Part shown: positions 25,046-37,922 of the stretch, piece by piece
Numbering within the stretch: the stretch's first letter is position 1
How the letters are laid out: every line of letters begins with the position of its first letter
NCBI GenBank assembly: GCA_004352715.1
Contig: SCFE01000041.1
Location: forward strand, 1,440,971-1,490,574
From: Hofstenia miamia
Taxonomy: Eukaryota; Xenacoelomorpha; Acoela
Direction of reading: 5' to 3'
DNA: 49,604 nucleotides
The notes under the pieces: model-generated
The model's database searches: none
Told to the model about the DNA's origin: nothing
What the model saw: the letters and a program-made list of their open reading frames with translations, nothing else
Position numbers and translations under genes: made by a program

Positions 25046-25883
25046 CTATCTTCATTAGTAGTTGTTGCAGTAAATTGATCTTGTTATAGTCCAGTTTCTG
25101 TTACAATTATATTTATATAATTGACATATTCTTTGATTCCAATTATTTCTGTTTTCCTTTTTTCTTTCAAAATTAAATGCGATCTTAAATACTAACTTAC
25201 ATATTTTCCAGCCGTACAAGTTCCCACCAATAAATGTTTTGATGAAAGGCATGCATTAGCAATTTTCTTGTCTGGAATTCAGAAAAAGGAAGCTTTTGGG
25301 ATAGCAATGGGGTCAAGCAATCACCTAATTGATGACTACTTTAACTGATAAAAATTGCTGGCATTACTGCCAATAACAAAAAGAAAGACACGTATCTCAG
25401 TTCGCTATCAGCACTGCAGTATGCTCCACATAACGATGAAGAAGTTATGCTTTAAATTTTACTTTCTTCTCCATCTAAAATTGTGATCAAATGGAATTCC
25501 AAGGCGATGGCCAATTCTAACGGGTGCTAACAAGAATGTCTGAAGTTTTTGCATTATAAAAATTTCTATGAATTTTGTCACTTATGATTATTTATTTGAA
25601 AAACTTAATGCATTTCTTTAGATGTAACTATTGTCCCATTATTCTTATTTGTAGAGCTAAAAAAAAGTTATTTTTCTTATTACTATACTTTTAAGTCACA
25701 AAATATGATCAAATGTCAAAATACTGAGAGCACATTTGAAATCTGCGTATGAAATTTACTCAGAGACAGAGCCTTCAGCTCACGACTGAGTAATTTTTTA
25801 GATATTTAGACTAGTGTCTTAATTTACTAATGAGAAAAATAAGAGGAATGTATAGCTAATGATTCATCAATCCTATTTCTAAA

Positions 25884-25886
<3 letters not shown>
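25046..25886. other. Unassigned AT-rich sequence
   Basis: No gene recognised. The first 200 bases could include the 5' part of LINE copy A, but I see no motif. Confidence 0.45.

Positions 25887-25914
<28 letters not shown>
25887..25914. repeat. (TA)n microsatellite
   Basis: Pure TA run ending in TGTGTG. Confidence 0.9.
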
Positions 25915-25920
<6 letters not shown>

Positions 25921-26004
25921 TCTTTGAAACTTTTCCTACAAAATAAATTTATTGGTCTTTGTTTTGACCCTGATTTTGACCAAATTTCATATTTTTTGTC
26001 TAAA

Positions 26005-26190
26005 AATTCAGCCGGTTTAAACCGGTATATTTTTGCCGGCCTTTACAGTAATTCTAAGCACGTGGCAGGCAAAAAACCGGCTGGGCCGAGCCACTGGTCG
26101 GCGGGTTCCAACTCTGGTCAGCACTGACCACCGGACCGGATCTGGTCACTTTAATTCCACTTGAAGGTTAATACCGGTAACTTTGAGATG
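26005..26190. repeat. GC-rich island with ACCGGT/GCCGGC palindromes
   Basis: This 185-base patch is far more GC-rich than its surroundings. It holds repeated CCGG-centred palindromes (AAACCGG, ACCGGT, GCCGGC) and ends with CCGGACCGG and TGGTCACTTTAATT. A GGACCGGTCATGGTCACT string at about 33920 resembles this end. The dense palindromes suggest the subterminal region of a decayed DNA transposon, but no pair of ends or duplication was found. Confidence 0.35.
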
Positions 26191-26580
26191 TGTCAGCTAA
26201 TTTAGTCTGGGAGTTCAAACATTTCAAGCAATGAAAACACGTGACAAAGACCATAATTATATTACTAAAATATTAATGTAAATCACTGTAATTTACAAAT
26301 ATTTACCTTATGTACACTGTACGGTTTTGCGAAAAATTTAGTAGATACTATTCTCTAACGTGGGTCAAGAAAACTTCTTTTGAAAAAATGCATGTGCATA
26401 ACCTAATAGTATCATTAAATATTGAATGTCAACTCAGTGACATAAATTCTGTAAATAAGAGCTCTAAGGATCTAATTATCTAAACAATAACACCATATTT
26501 AATTGTAACCCTCCATTTAACGATTACCGTTATATATTGCAAATGAATCGTAAATGGAAGGATTTAAAACTTATGTAGAA
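26191..26580. other. Left flank of the 138-bp array, with a hairpin
   Basis: AT-rich with no gene. Arms at 26510-26525 and 26546-26561 (ATTTAACGATT opposite AATCGTAAAT, with CC/GG at the outer ends) form an imperfect hairpin 20 bases before the first array unit. Confidence 0.5.
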
Positions 26581-29500
26581 ACTTTTAGTAAACATGGCCA
26601 TTACCCATTCTGCCATTAAAAGACAAACCAATGAGATCCCATAACTCATTTTTGGATTTTATTTTCAGGATAAGCTTCAATTTCAAATTAACTACGGGTG
26701 GCGGAATTCTTACCTTTCACTTTTAGTAAACATGGCCATTACCCATTCTGCCATTAAAAGACAAACCAATGAGATCCCATAACTCATTTTTGGATTTTAT
26801 TTTCAGGATAAGCTTCAATTTCAAATTAACTACGGGTGGCGGAATTCTTACCTTTCACTTTTAGTAAACATGGCCATTACCCATTCTGCCATTAAAAGAC
26901 AAACCAATGAGATCCCATAACTCATTTTTGGATTTTATTTTCAGGATAAGCTTCAATTTCAAATTAACTACGGGTGGCGGAATTCTTACCTTTCACTTTT
27001 AGTAAACATGGCCATTACCCATTCTGCCATTAAAAGACAAACCAATGAGATCCCATAACTCATTTTTGGATTTTATTTTCAGGATAAGCTTCAATTTCAA
27101 ATTAACTACGGGTGGCGGAATTCTTACCTTTCACTTTTAGTAAACATGGCCATTACCCATTCTGCCATTAAAAGACAAACCAATGAGATCCCATAACTCA
27201 TTTTTGGATTTTATTTTCAGGATAAGCTTCAATTTCAAATTAACTACGGGTGGCGGAATTCTTACCTTTCACTTTTAGTAAACATGGCCATTACCCATTC
27301 TGCCATTAAAAGACAAACCAATGAGATCCCATAACTCATTTTTGGATTTTATTTTCAGGATAAGCTTCAATTTCAAATTAACTACGGGTGGCGGAATTCT
27401 TACCTTTCACTTTTAGTAAACATGGCCATTACCCATTCTGCCATTAAAAGACAAACCAATGAGATCCCATAACTCATTTTTGGATTTTATTTTCAGGATA
27501 AGCTTCAATTTCAAATTAACTACGGGTGGCGGAATTCTTACCTTTCACTTTTAGTAAACATGGCCATTACCCATTCTGCCATTAAAAGACAAACCAATGA
27601 GATCCCATAACTCATTTTTGGATTTTATTTTCAGGATAAGCTTCAATTTCAAATTAACTACGGGTGGCGGAATTCTTACCTTTCACTTTTAGTAAACATG
27701 GCCATTACCCATTCTGCCATTAAAAGACAAACCAATGAGATCCCATAACTCATTTTTGGATTTTATTTTCAGGATAAGCTTCAATTTCAAATTAACTACG
27801 GGTGGCGGAATTCTTACCTTTCACTTTTAGTAAACATGGCCATTACCCATTCTGCCATTAAAAGACAAACCAATGAGATCCCATAACTCATTTTTGGATT
27901 TTATTTTCAGGATAAGCTTCAATTTCAAATTAACTACGGGTGGCGGAATTCTTACCTTTCACTTTTAGTAAACATGGCCATTACCCATTCTGCCATTAAA
28001 AGACAAACCAATGAGATCCCATAACTCATTTTTGGATTTTATTTTCAGGATAAGCTTCAATTTCAAATTAACTACGGGTGGCGGAATTCTTACCTTTCAC
28101 TTTTAGTAAACATGGCCATTACCCATTCTGCCATTAAAAGACAAACCAATGAGATCCCATAACTCATTTTTGGATTTTATTTTCAGGATAAGCTTCAATT
28201 TCAAATTAACTACGGGTGGCGGAATTCTTACCTTTCACTTTTAGTAAACATGGCCATTACCCATTCTGCCATTAAAAGACAAACCAATGAGATCCCATAA
28301 CTCATTTTTGGATTTTATTTTCAGGATAAGCTTCAATTTCAAATTAACTACGGGTGGCGGAATTCTTACCTTTCACTTTTAGTAAACATGGCCATTACCC
28401 ATTCTGCCATTAAAAGACAAACCAATGAGATCCCATAACTCATTTTTGGATTTTATTTTCAGGATAAGCTTCAATTTCAAATTAACTACGGGTGGCGGAA
28501 TTCTTACCTTTCACTTTTAGTAAACATGGCCATTACCCATTCTGCCATTAAAAGACAAACCAATGAGATCCCATAACTCATTTTTGGATTTTATTTTCAG
28601 GATAAGCTTCAATTTCAAATTAACTACGGGTGGCGGAATTCTTACCTTTCACTTTTAGTAAACATGGCCATTACCCATTCTGCCATTAAAAGACAAACCA
28701 ATGAGATCCCATAACTCATTTTTGGATTTTATTTTCAGGATAAGCTTCAATTTCAAATTAACTACGGGTGGCGGAATTCTTACCTTTCACTTTTAGTAAA
28801 CATGGCCATTACCCATTCTGCCATTAAAAGACAAACCAATGAGATCCCATAACTCATTTTTGGATTTTATTTTCAGGATAAGCTTCAATTTCAAATTAAC
28901 TACGGGTGGCGGAATTCTTACCTTTCACTTTTAGTAAACATGGCCATTACCCATTCTGCCATTAAAAGACAAACCAATGAGATCCCATAACTCATTTTTG
29001 GATTTTATTTTCAGGATAAGCTTCAATTTCAAATTAACTACGGGTGGCGGAATTCTTACCTTTCACTTTTAGTAAACATGGCCATTACCCATTCTGCCAT
29101 TAAAAGACAAACCAATGAGATCCCATAACTCATTTTTGGATTTTATTTTCAGGATAAGCTTCAATTTCAAATTAACTACGGGTGGCGGAATTCTTACCTT
29201 TCACTTTTAGTAAACATGGCCATTACCCATTCTGCCATTAAAAGACAAACCAATGAGATCCCATAACTCATTTTTGGATTTTATTTTCAGGATAAGCTTC
29301 AATTTCAAATTAACTACGGGTGGCGGAATTCTTACCTTTCACTTTTAGTAAACATGGCCATTACCCATTCTGCCATTAAAAGACAAACCAATGAGATCCC
29401 ATAACTCATTTTTGGATTTTATTTTCAGGATAAGCTTCAATTTCAAATTAACTACGGGTGGCGGAATTCTTACCTTTCACTTTTAGTAAACATGGCCATT

Positions 29501-30442
29501 ACCCATTCTGCCATTAAAAGACAAACCAATGAGATCCCATAACTCATTTTTGGATTTTATTTTCAGGATAAGCTTCAATTTCAAATTAACTACGGGTGGC
29601 GGAATTCTTACCTTTCACTTTTAGTAAACATGGCCATTACCCATTCTGCCATTAAAAGACAAACCAATGAGATCCCATAACTCATTTTTGGATTTTATTT
29701 TCAGGATAAGCTTCAATTTCAAATTAACTACGGGTGGCGGAATTCTTACCTTTCACTTTTAGTAAACATGGCCATTACCCATTCTGCCATTAAAAGACAA
29801 ACCAATGAGATCCCATAACTCATTTTTGGATTTTATTTTCAGGATAAGCTTCAATTTCAAATTAACTACGGGTGGCGGAATTCTTACCTTTCACTTTTAG
29901 TAAACATGGCCATTACCCATTCTGCCATTAAAAGACAAACCAATGAGATCCCATAACTCATTTTTGGATTTTATTTTCAGGATAAGCTTCAATTTCAAAT
30001 TAACTACGGGTGGCGGAATTCTTACCTTTCACTTTTAGTAAACATGGCCATTACCCATTCTGCCATTAAAAGACAAACCAATGAGATCCCATAACTCATT
30101 TTTGGATTTTATTTTCAGGATAAGCTTCAATTTCAAATTAACTACGGGTGGCGGAATTCTTACCTTTCACTTTTAGTAAACATGGCCATTACCCATTCTG
30201 CCATTAAAAGACAAACCAATGAGATCCCATAACTCATTTTTGGATTTTATTTTCAGGATAAGCTTCAATTTCAAATTAACTACGGGTGGCGGAATTCTTA
30301 CCTTTCACTTTTAGTAAACATGGCCATTACCCATTCTGCCATTAAAAGACAAACCAATGAGATCCCATAACTCATTTTTGGATTTTATTTTCAGGATAAG
30401 CTTCAATTTCAAATTAACTACGGGTGGCGGAATTCTTACCTT
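26581..30442. repeat. Tandem array of 28 x 138-bp units (minisatellite/satellite)
   Basis: The unit begins ACTTTTAGTAAACATGGCC and ends GAATTCTTACCTTTC. Starts at 26581, 26719, 26857 and so on to 30307 give 28 copies. The last lacks only its final two bases. By eye every copy is identical: the printed text repeats exactly every 1380 bases. The unit has no long open frame. It contains a CCAAT string, a pyrimidine tract ending TTTTCAG, and on the minus strand AAAGGTAAGA, a consensus 5' splice site. The array stops where an RTE-like LINE begins. It is not a CRISPR array, because there are no unique spacers. Confidence 0.97.
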
Positions 30443-33400
30443 GACCGGGGTTTCATGAGGATCTACCATGCGCAACACAGTGCTGAGAAGAAAACCTCAA
30501 AGCACCACTAGCCTCTGGTGATCGAGAGTTCTTTGACTGCTGCTATCAGACTGCGTCCTCGTGGCGGGACTGGATGGCCATCTGAAACGTTAACTTTGCA
30601 CAGTCCTAGTGTGGGATTGTGTGAGGTTGCTTCTACGGTCAACTAAATGTTAAGGAATCACCTATTACGGATTGATGCTCCTAAAAGGATGGATAGCTGA
30701 AATGGGAACGAGAATTAATGCAAAGAGAATAAGGCTAAGCTAAGGACGAAAGGGACACAGCGCTGCAGCGCATGCAGACTCGTCCAACTATCGCCTCGGC
30801 CTTCTCAATGCTTAAACTTTCAACGACAGGGATAACCTTGAATCATCAGTTAACGCTATGATCTCAATAGGCTTGGAAATGGTGTTGTTGTGCGAGACTC
30901 ACCTAAAGCGCGAAGTTATTTCAAAAGTGGGCTCTTTTCAGGCGTTTGTGACTTCATTGTTGCCTACGCGCCAACTGAATGCAACTCCACTGAGAAAGAC
31001 TTAGCTGAGTTCTACAGCAATCTCATCAAGGGCATATATGAGTGCCAATAAAGAAGTATATTCCTTTTGGCAGGGGACTTGAACTGCAGAATAGGCAAAT
31101 TCATGAACTCCATTCCAAGAGTAATTGGAAATTTTGCCACAGCAGATCATAATTCACTGAGCCGTGATACACTGGTACACTTCTTGGTTGATCAGAAGCT
31201 ATATCTGGCAAATACGTTCTTCATTCACAAGTGAGTGCATAATACCTCATGGACGCACCCAGGTACGCGGGCATTATTGGACTATTTTATAGTTCCAAGC
31301 AAAATACTGAAGAGTATTAGGGATGTCAGAGCTTGGCAAGGCATAGATCTTGACTCGGACCATGACATGATGATCATGGATCTCCTGTTTTACCAGAAAG
31401 GGCAGAAGGAGCAGTAAGCGTCTTAAGGATTTTTGCAGTGGGAACAGTAGACAAACTACCGGCACACAACCCCAGTGGTCTCTCCTGCAATTCCCGTTCG
31501 TAAGGGATGCATATGAAGCAAAGCTTAGGCAACTTTTGTCAAAAGCGGAGCCGAGATATGAACACACGGTCAATTGCATGCACAGTGCAATAAAAACCTC
31601 AGAATTACCAAATTCCAAAAGTAGACCCAGTCTACGAGTGTGAGGAAATCAGCTAAAGGAATTATTTCAGAGCGACAAGGGCAGTGAAAAACTGAATTAA
31701 GCGGCGTAAACTGGCCATCCTTACAGAACCATTGGACACCCTTGATGAAGCCGGAGATGATGGCGACTGGGCGGCATCAAAATGTGTATTCAAGAGATTG
31801 TCAGAGTGAAGCATGATGGGCTGCCTGACAATAAATCCAGACCTAAGCCAATAAAGTTCATTAAGCATTTCTCGCAAGTATTTAAAGAGTCTGCTAAGAA
31901 TGAAGATACAAAGGCATTCATTGATAAACTGGATCTATCTGCACCTGAAGTCTTGGGGTTGAACTGCCAACCAAGCTTCACAGAGGTTCAAACGGCCATA
32001 GATTCTTTAAAACCGCACAAAACCCCAGGTCACAACGGGCTTCAGGGGGAAGCTTTCAGATATGGGGGCAGTGCGCTTATCTAACGCTTTACAGAAGATT
32101 TTGCACAAGTATTTAGTACGGAGAGATGTCTAAAGGAATGGTGTGATGCAGAAGTTCTTTTTGCATAAAAAGGGTTGTAGGTTTGACCATAATAATTATC
32201 GCACTATTTTTCTTATTGGATTTCGAAGGAAAGATCTTTGCAAAAATTCTGTATAGAAGGCTGGAGCAATTGCTGCGTAATAAACATACGCCCCACGAAC
32301 TCAATTTAGTTTTAGATCAGGCAAGTCTACTATGCAGACTATTAATGTGCTGAAGCAAGCCCAGGAGGCTGTTAGATTACGGAAGCAAAACCTTCTTGCG
32401 TGTTTAATTGACTTTAGAAAGGCCTTTGATTCCTTTCCAAGGCAAGAAATTTGGCAGTGTCTAGCAGCAAATGGTGTGAAAAAAACGGATAATCAAGATT
32501 GTTAAGTCCCTGCATGATTAACTGTTTGCGCACTTTCAAGGCGAACATCCAGGCCCAAGATTCGGCTTGAGTGTCGAGTTCTGACAAGGATGCGTGCTTG
32601 GTCCCTGCTTATTTAACCTCTTTCTCTACTATCTGATCTGTGAGGGACTCCGCGCAACCCACAAAGGAATTTTTTAACTCTTTTGGGGAAGGGGAAGTGG
32701 AACTTAAGAATATCAAATATGCGGATGATCTCTCTTTTTTCAGCAGGGCTTGGGAACAAATACAGAGCTATCTAGATGGCCTAGTTACAGTTCTAGCGCC
32801 ACTAGGTATTAATATCTCTGTACCAAAGACCAGTGCACCTGGTTATCAAGGGCATCGCAAAGAACCTCTGGAAAGAATATTGTATTCGTGTCAGAGTTTA
32901 AGTACTTAGGCTCGGTGATCAGTACTGCTGGAATAGTCCTTTCTAAAGCAAGAAATCGATGCAATGGTGCTGTTGGCGAGATCTTGAGATATCGGCGAAT
33001 AGCACGTCAGAACGGATTTGGCGAAGCACTCTCTTACCTTCTCTTACAAGGTGTTATGGTACCCACTTTGATCTATGTATGTGAGAAGTGGGAAGAAACT
33101 GTTAGAGAACTGCAGATACTTGAGGCATCCATAAATACCTGTAAAAGGGTCTTTTGTGGTGTCTCACTCTGGGATAAGTTAACCAAGGACAAAGTTCACG
33201 GATTTATGCCTTTCCAACAAGTGCGCACAATAGTAGCACGTAAGCGCTTACTTTTGCCAGCCGGAGGATGTCGCACAGTGAAAGCATAACTAGAGATCAT
33301 CCCCTTGAGTTAGCAATGACCAAGGCATCGATAGTTCCTGTAGGTAATGACCACGTCGTTAGTGCACGCAGAAGAGTTATGGTGCGGGAAATGTATAGCA

Positions 33401-33545
33401 GAACGCTGTTACAAGTTATACAAGAGTAAAGGTTGGAATTTACGGCACATTATGACTTTTCATCCCCCATCACCTTGACGGGATTATCTTGATCCCACGG
33501 GCGTTAAGCTCTGCTTATTAATTAGTTTTAAAATCATCATCATCT
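30443..33545 (+). mobile_element. RTE-like non-LTR retrotransposon (about 3.1 kb, decayed)
   Basis: About 0.3-0.4 kb of leader precedes coding remnants. The endonuclease part (about 30795-31420) shows LGLLNA, ETHLKR, IVAYAPTE, LLAGDLNCRIG, TSWTHPGTRALLDYF and DLDSDHDMM. These are the catalytic and structural motifs of an APE-type endonuclease. The reverse-transcriptase part (about 31980-33290) shows LKPHKTPGHNGL, DFRKAFDSFPRQEIW, QGCVLGPCLFNLF, IKYADDLSFF, FKYLGSVIS and LIYVCEKWEE. The order, size and the short 3' tail of ATC repeats (about 33533-33545) fit RTE-group LINEs. There are several stops and frame changes, and about 40 residues seem to be missing between ETHLKR and IVAYAPTE, so it is inactive. 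It is GC-richer than its surroundings. Its 5' end coincides with the end of the 138-bp array. No target-site duplication was found. Confidence 0.85.
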
Positions 33546-34040
33546 ATGTTTGGAAGTAATCAGTCTACCATTAATTACTAAAATCTATCATGGAATAATT
33601 ATTTACATAGGATTACCAATATTCAAACAAAACGGCATATTAGAATTTGCAACATTTAAAACATTGCGTGATTTTTTGGCTTGTGTCTATAAATGAATGA
33701 GATATTTGGGGTTATTCCGATAACATAAGCGCATATATGCTTTCAGTACACGTTTTTTCAACTGCACAAATGCATAATCTTATCTGATCTTATCCTATGT
33801 AATACAAAAACGGACCGAAACAGCAATGCCAGTCACACAGCTAGTCAAAAAAAAAAGATTTGAACCTATAAATATGGTGAAACCAGGTAAGGCGGTCAAA
33901 ACCGGTACTTTTAATGCGAGGACCGGTCATGGTCACTAATTGAACGCACCGATTTCATCTCTGCATTAGTCTTTTAACTACGATTCAACATAATCCCAAG
34001 GAAATTGAAGACTATATTTCTAAGACCTCATACTATCAAA
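33546..34040. other. Unassigned sequence
   Basis: No gene recognised. About 33890-33945 has ACCGGT motifs and GGACCGGTCATGGTCACT, similar to the end of the GC-rich patch at 26005-26190. Confidence 0.4.
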
Positions 34041-34049
34041 ATTTTGCAT

Positions 34050-34400
34050 TCTTTTTGCTTAATAATATTATTAAGAAATATATTTCAAAAACTTGAAAAA
34101 GTTTATATTTGGAAGTTTAATACAATCTGCAAAAATATCAAAAATTATTAGAAAAGCACTAGAATAGTCATTGATTTTAAGTTGCTTCTCCACTATTTTG
34201 GAAAGATTTTTATTAGAATTAAATACTAATATCCACATACGAACTATATTTGAAAAGAAAATTGTAATTGAATTTTGCAACAAGCTGCCTCCAGATATAA
34301 AAGCAAACCAAATTTTCATAAATTGAAAGAAGCTTTTAAAATTTCATTAAGGAAAAGAAAATTCAAAGTTTGTCAAATAGTAGAACAAAGCCAATAACAT
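34050..34400 (+). pseudogene. LINE relic, copy 2 (same family as 14757-15480)
   Basis: The DNA is visibly similar to 15110-15420. Both have AAACTTGAAAAA, CAATCTG, TATTAGAAAAGCA, an AACAAGCT-(C/G)C segment followed by CAGATAT, and TTAAGGAAA at the end. The plus strand reads CNKLPPDIKA then a KEAFKISLRK segment, corresponding to the 'W-x-x-LP' tail of LINE reverse transcriptases. Only the C-terminal portion is present, with many lesions. Confidence 0.5.
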
Positions 34401-35694
34401 ATTACAAGGCTAACGAAAAATCGAAAACCAATTTTGAAACTAAGATAATCAAAGTTAATTTGTATAATTTTATATTTTTTAATTTGTTATTGCTAAAATC
34501 CACGTCGGGAAAGATTCACTACTTCAAAAAAGCCACACCCTCAACAAGAAATCTGCAAAACATTTACTGTCATCAAAATTATAAATTATTACATTACAGA
34601 GTTTTTAAAATTAATAATCTTAATATTTAGGAAATCACACGAATTCTGCATAGTTCACGCATAACGGTATACATTATTCCATGCCAAGATACGCAAAGCC
34701 CCTTGGACCAATCAAGCATTAATTTGATCCTCCGCAAATAGTTAACCACATGCAACGTATAACCCTATAATTAGGAGTGGCCCGCGATCAATCAGCTTTA
34801 CTAACGCGAAGATGGACCGCATCACCCTATCGCACTTATAGTGTGGTTCGAAATGTAATGGATTTTGTTTCCGTAGGATTTTTTTGCTAAAATTATTTTG
34901 GTTGTTCTATTGGCTTGATATATGATAAAACTATGAAAAAAAGATGGGGTTCAATTTTTTCAACCCATCAACCCCTGTACAGACGGTGATCTAAATTCAG
35001 ACAAGCCTGCGGAAACCCTGAAGTTCATTTTCTGCATATTTCACTCATTCAACATACATATGTATCGTTTTGGTCATATTATCATATTAATTGTTTTTTG
35101 ATGATGTTGACTGCAATGTACATATTTGACATTTTATATTTTACTGGATGTAGATATTATAAGCTTCCGGTAGAGATGATGTTAAGCCTCATAGCTGAAT
35201 TTAGATTTCATGTTTTAAATTTTATAAGGGCATGTAATACACCTTTTTATGATTTTTAATTCATGACAAGATGATTGATTCGCCGTAGTTTTTGATAAGA
35301 TGGATACATAATGAGATATTTTTTTCAATTATAATTATTTTGAAAAAATTAAACTGATCCTAACTGAATCGTATGTGATAACATTGACAATGATCATTAC
35401 ATAAACCTGAATTATAGATGTGTCCATATTATATATTAAACTGACACAATACAGAGTTAAAAACAAACTTTATTTTAGTAAAAACACGATTATTTATTGT
35501 ATCAGAATATGCATTTAACATAATTAAAGATACATGATAAACATGAATTTTTCACGACATTATATCAGGAATTGAAAATATACAAAAACTAAGTCTCTTC
35601 ACACCACATAACATCAACTTAATCGTTGTTGTATAAAGCCAAATTCGCAATACATATACATCCATGTTTTCTCAATGATTAAAAGCAGAGTGTG
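34401..35694. other. Unassigned AT-rich sequence
   Basis: No gene recognised. The 86-codon plus-strand frame at 34370-34630 trails the LINE relic and has no family resemblance. TTTATT strings at about 35469 and 35494 would be AATAAA signals on the minus strand for the pseudogene to the right. Confidence 0.5.
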
Positions 35695-37909
35695 TTATTC
35701 ATCATCATCGTTCATGGACTGATCTTTCCGGAATACATTTAAGCAATCACTTGTATAGCATTTGCAGAGTGGAGTACAGGGAAGACCATGCTTGCTGCAA
35801 CTGCACTTTCTTTTGCAACCACATTTAGAAGCACACTTGGTGAGCTCAATCACAGCTTTAGGGGCAGGGTGAATGAGGCATCTCACGGGGATATATGAAT
35901 TATCAACAATATCCCAGCCATTTTCCTCAATCTCTGGGAGATTAGGATGCTTCTGTGTGTAAGATTTGTCACGCAGGGCAATGAAGTTTACGCGGGTGAT
36001 GTGTCGTAATAAGGCCGCACAAGTTGGAGGCATTATTTTTGCTTCTAAGTTTTTTGAACAAAACAATTCCCATTTCAGTGCTGGCAAAGTCGTAGGGCCA
36101 TTTTTGCAGTACACATGGCAAGCGAATCGTTCTAAATCCTGGACTTGAAGGGGTAGTTTACCATTGATTAACTCAGTTGGAATAGTACCTTCTCCAAGCT
36201 CTCAAAAGCAGTTGATTACACCATCATCACTATCAAGCTTCATGTAATGAGTGACCCATGTCTTTTTAGTGATACCCACAAATTTCCCACCCCAATCGGC
36301 ACCTCAGAAATTGTGAAGTCCAATTAATCCTTGGCATTTATGTTGTCCCATTTGCTGCACACACTTCTTTACATTGATTTCTCTTTGTTTTGTGTCCTAA
36401 CCAGTCAAGAACTTGGGTCGGTGACCTGCAAGATGACCGCGAGAGACAAGATCAATAAAAAGTGTGAGGAGGACGTCTGTGTCAGGTAAAGAAACATACT
36501 TCACGAAGGACATCACTGTCAGCAATTGAAGAAAGGACCTGATGATTAATAAGTGTATCTGCTTTTTCAAGTGAATGAATGTCCTCAAAGCTGTGGCTCT
36601 TGATCTTTGTGTCATATACGACAACCATCTTGAAATCATTCTTTTTGCAAAATGGTCAAGCAAACTCCTTGCAAACATAGATGTCAATCTCTGTTTAGTC
36701 TTCGAAACAGATAGGAGTTACCTTAGAAAAATAGTCAATTTCATTTTTGGATGGATCTAAATTCAGTGGATGTTGTAGCTCTCTTCTGGTGTGCTTTGTC
36801 TTTGAGTGATTGATCAAGATATCGATCAAAGACGACACGGCCTTCAATGTAACCAACCATCATAAACTTTATTCGCTTGATGAATGCTTGTTGAAGGTCT
36901 GAGAGTTTCCGAATTATGAATGTTTTCTTCATGAAATGCAGCACAGCCATTACGTCAATGATATGCACTCGGTTTTGAACATTCATTTGCATTGGTTGAG
37001 GAATAGTGTCGGTTTGTTGTTGTCTTGTTTCGCTGCATTCAATGGCGTGCAAAAGACTGGCCTTGTCTGTCGGGATATATAAAGAGACGTGGCATTTCTG
37101 ACATCTTAAATTCTCCAATAGTCTGTTCCAGTTTTGGAACCAAATCAGATCGACTTCCCTGGATGATGAGAAATCTGCCAAACAATTCACGTTCTTCACG
37201 CAGCTTGATGACCTTGTCACCCAAATTTACTTTTGTGTCTCCATCAAGTTTGAGAATGTTAGAAGTAGTCTGTCTTGAATGAACTCTTCAAAGCACTGTT
37301 GACCTTTCTCTGCAAAATGAAGGATATATATTTTTCGCTTATTCTGGCACTAGAGCTGAAGATACTAGGCTCTTCAGGGGAAAACTCTCGTTGTTTATGA
37401 ATGGATTGCCTGTACAATGCAACTCAACGAAGTGCCGAAATTTAAGTGCATTTTCTCTCATCCGCACAGCAATATTACCAGAGTTGGTAGTGTTCATGTC
37501 GCATAGAAGACCTGGAAGCTTGAGAAAAGCTGTTGAGGTACTGCTTCACTATTCGAGAAAGGTGGGTGTGGTTCTTACAAGTCTGTCTAGTTCAGCTTCG
37601 TCTTGATTCAGGCCAACCATTCTACCATAACACTTCAATCCTTTGATCGCCTGTTCAAAAGTTTGAGCAGTTAAAAGATTGAAAAATGATATTTCTAATT
37701 TTGCTACAACAAAGTCTCTTGATTTCAATGCATTCCATTTCATTGGATCATCCTGCTCTAAAGTCAAGTGGACTGCACTAGGCGAGCATAGTTAAGCAGG
37801 TCATGAGCGAAGAAATACTTTATTTGGTTTTCCAAGGCAGCTATGTAACGACAAGCACTGATGATTTGAAAAAGAAAGTCCATCAAAAGAATCAAAGCAA
37901 TTTATAATT
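35695..37909 (-). pseudogene. Large multicopy-family pseudogene: XPG-like motif plus Cys-rich C-terminus
   Basis: Read on the minus strand, with frame changes and at least three in-frame stops, the order is: YFFAHDLLNYAR (about 37800), KLREERELFGRFLIIQG (about 37180), IIDVMAVLHFMK, VVFDRYLDQSLKDKA (about 36830), TLIIRS and SLPDTDVLLTLFID (about 36480), GLIGLHNF...GADWGGKF, LGEGTIPTELINGKLPLQ, LPALKWELF, then CASKCGCKRKCSCSKHG and CTPLCKC before a TAA stop. From memory this collinear set matches a large family with many near-identical copies in cnidarian, mollusc and fish genomes. 'EADTLI...SPDTDVL' resembles the XPG/FEN1 nuclease internal motif, and the tail resembles a CXC-type metal-binding domain. 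Its role is unknown to me, and the copy number suggests a mobile or transposon-borne gene. The N-terminal part is cut off by LINE copy B, which inserted at 37923. Confidence 0.7.
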
Positions 37910-37922
37910 AATTGACTTGACT

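Noticed and set aside
26581-30442. CRISPR-like array
   Set aside because: Units are directly contiguous and identical with no unique spacers, and the context is eukaryotic.
30443-33545. Target-site duplication for the RTE-like LINE
   Set aside because: No matching direct repeat could be found between the array end and the sequence after the ATC tail.
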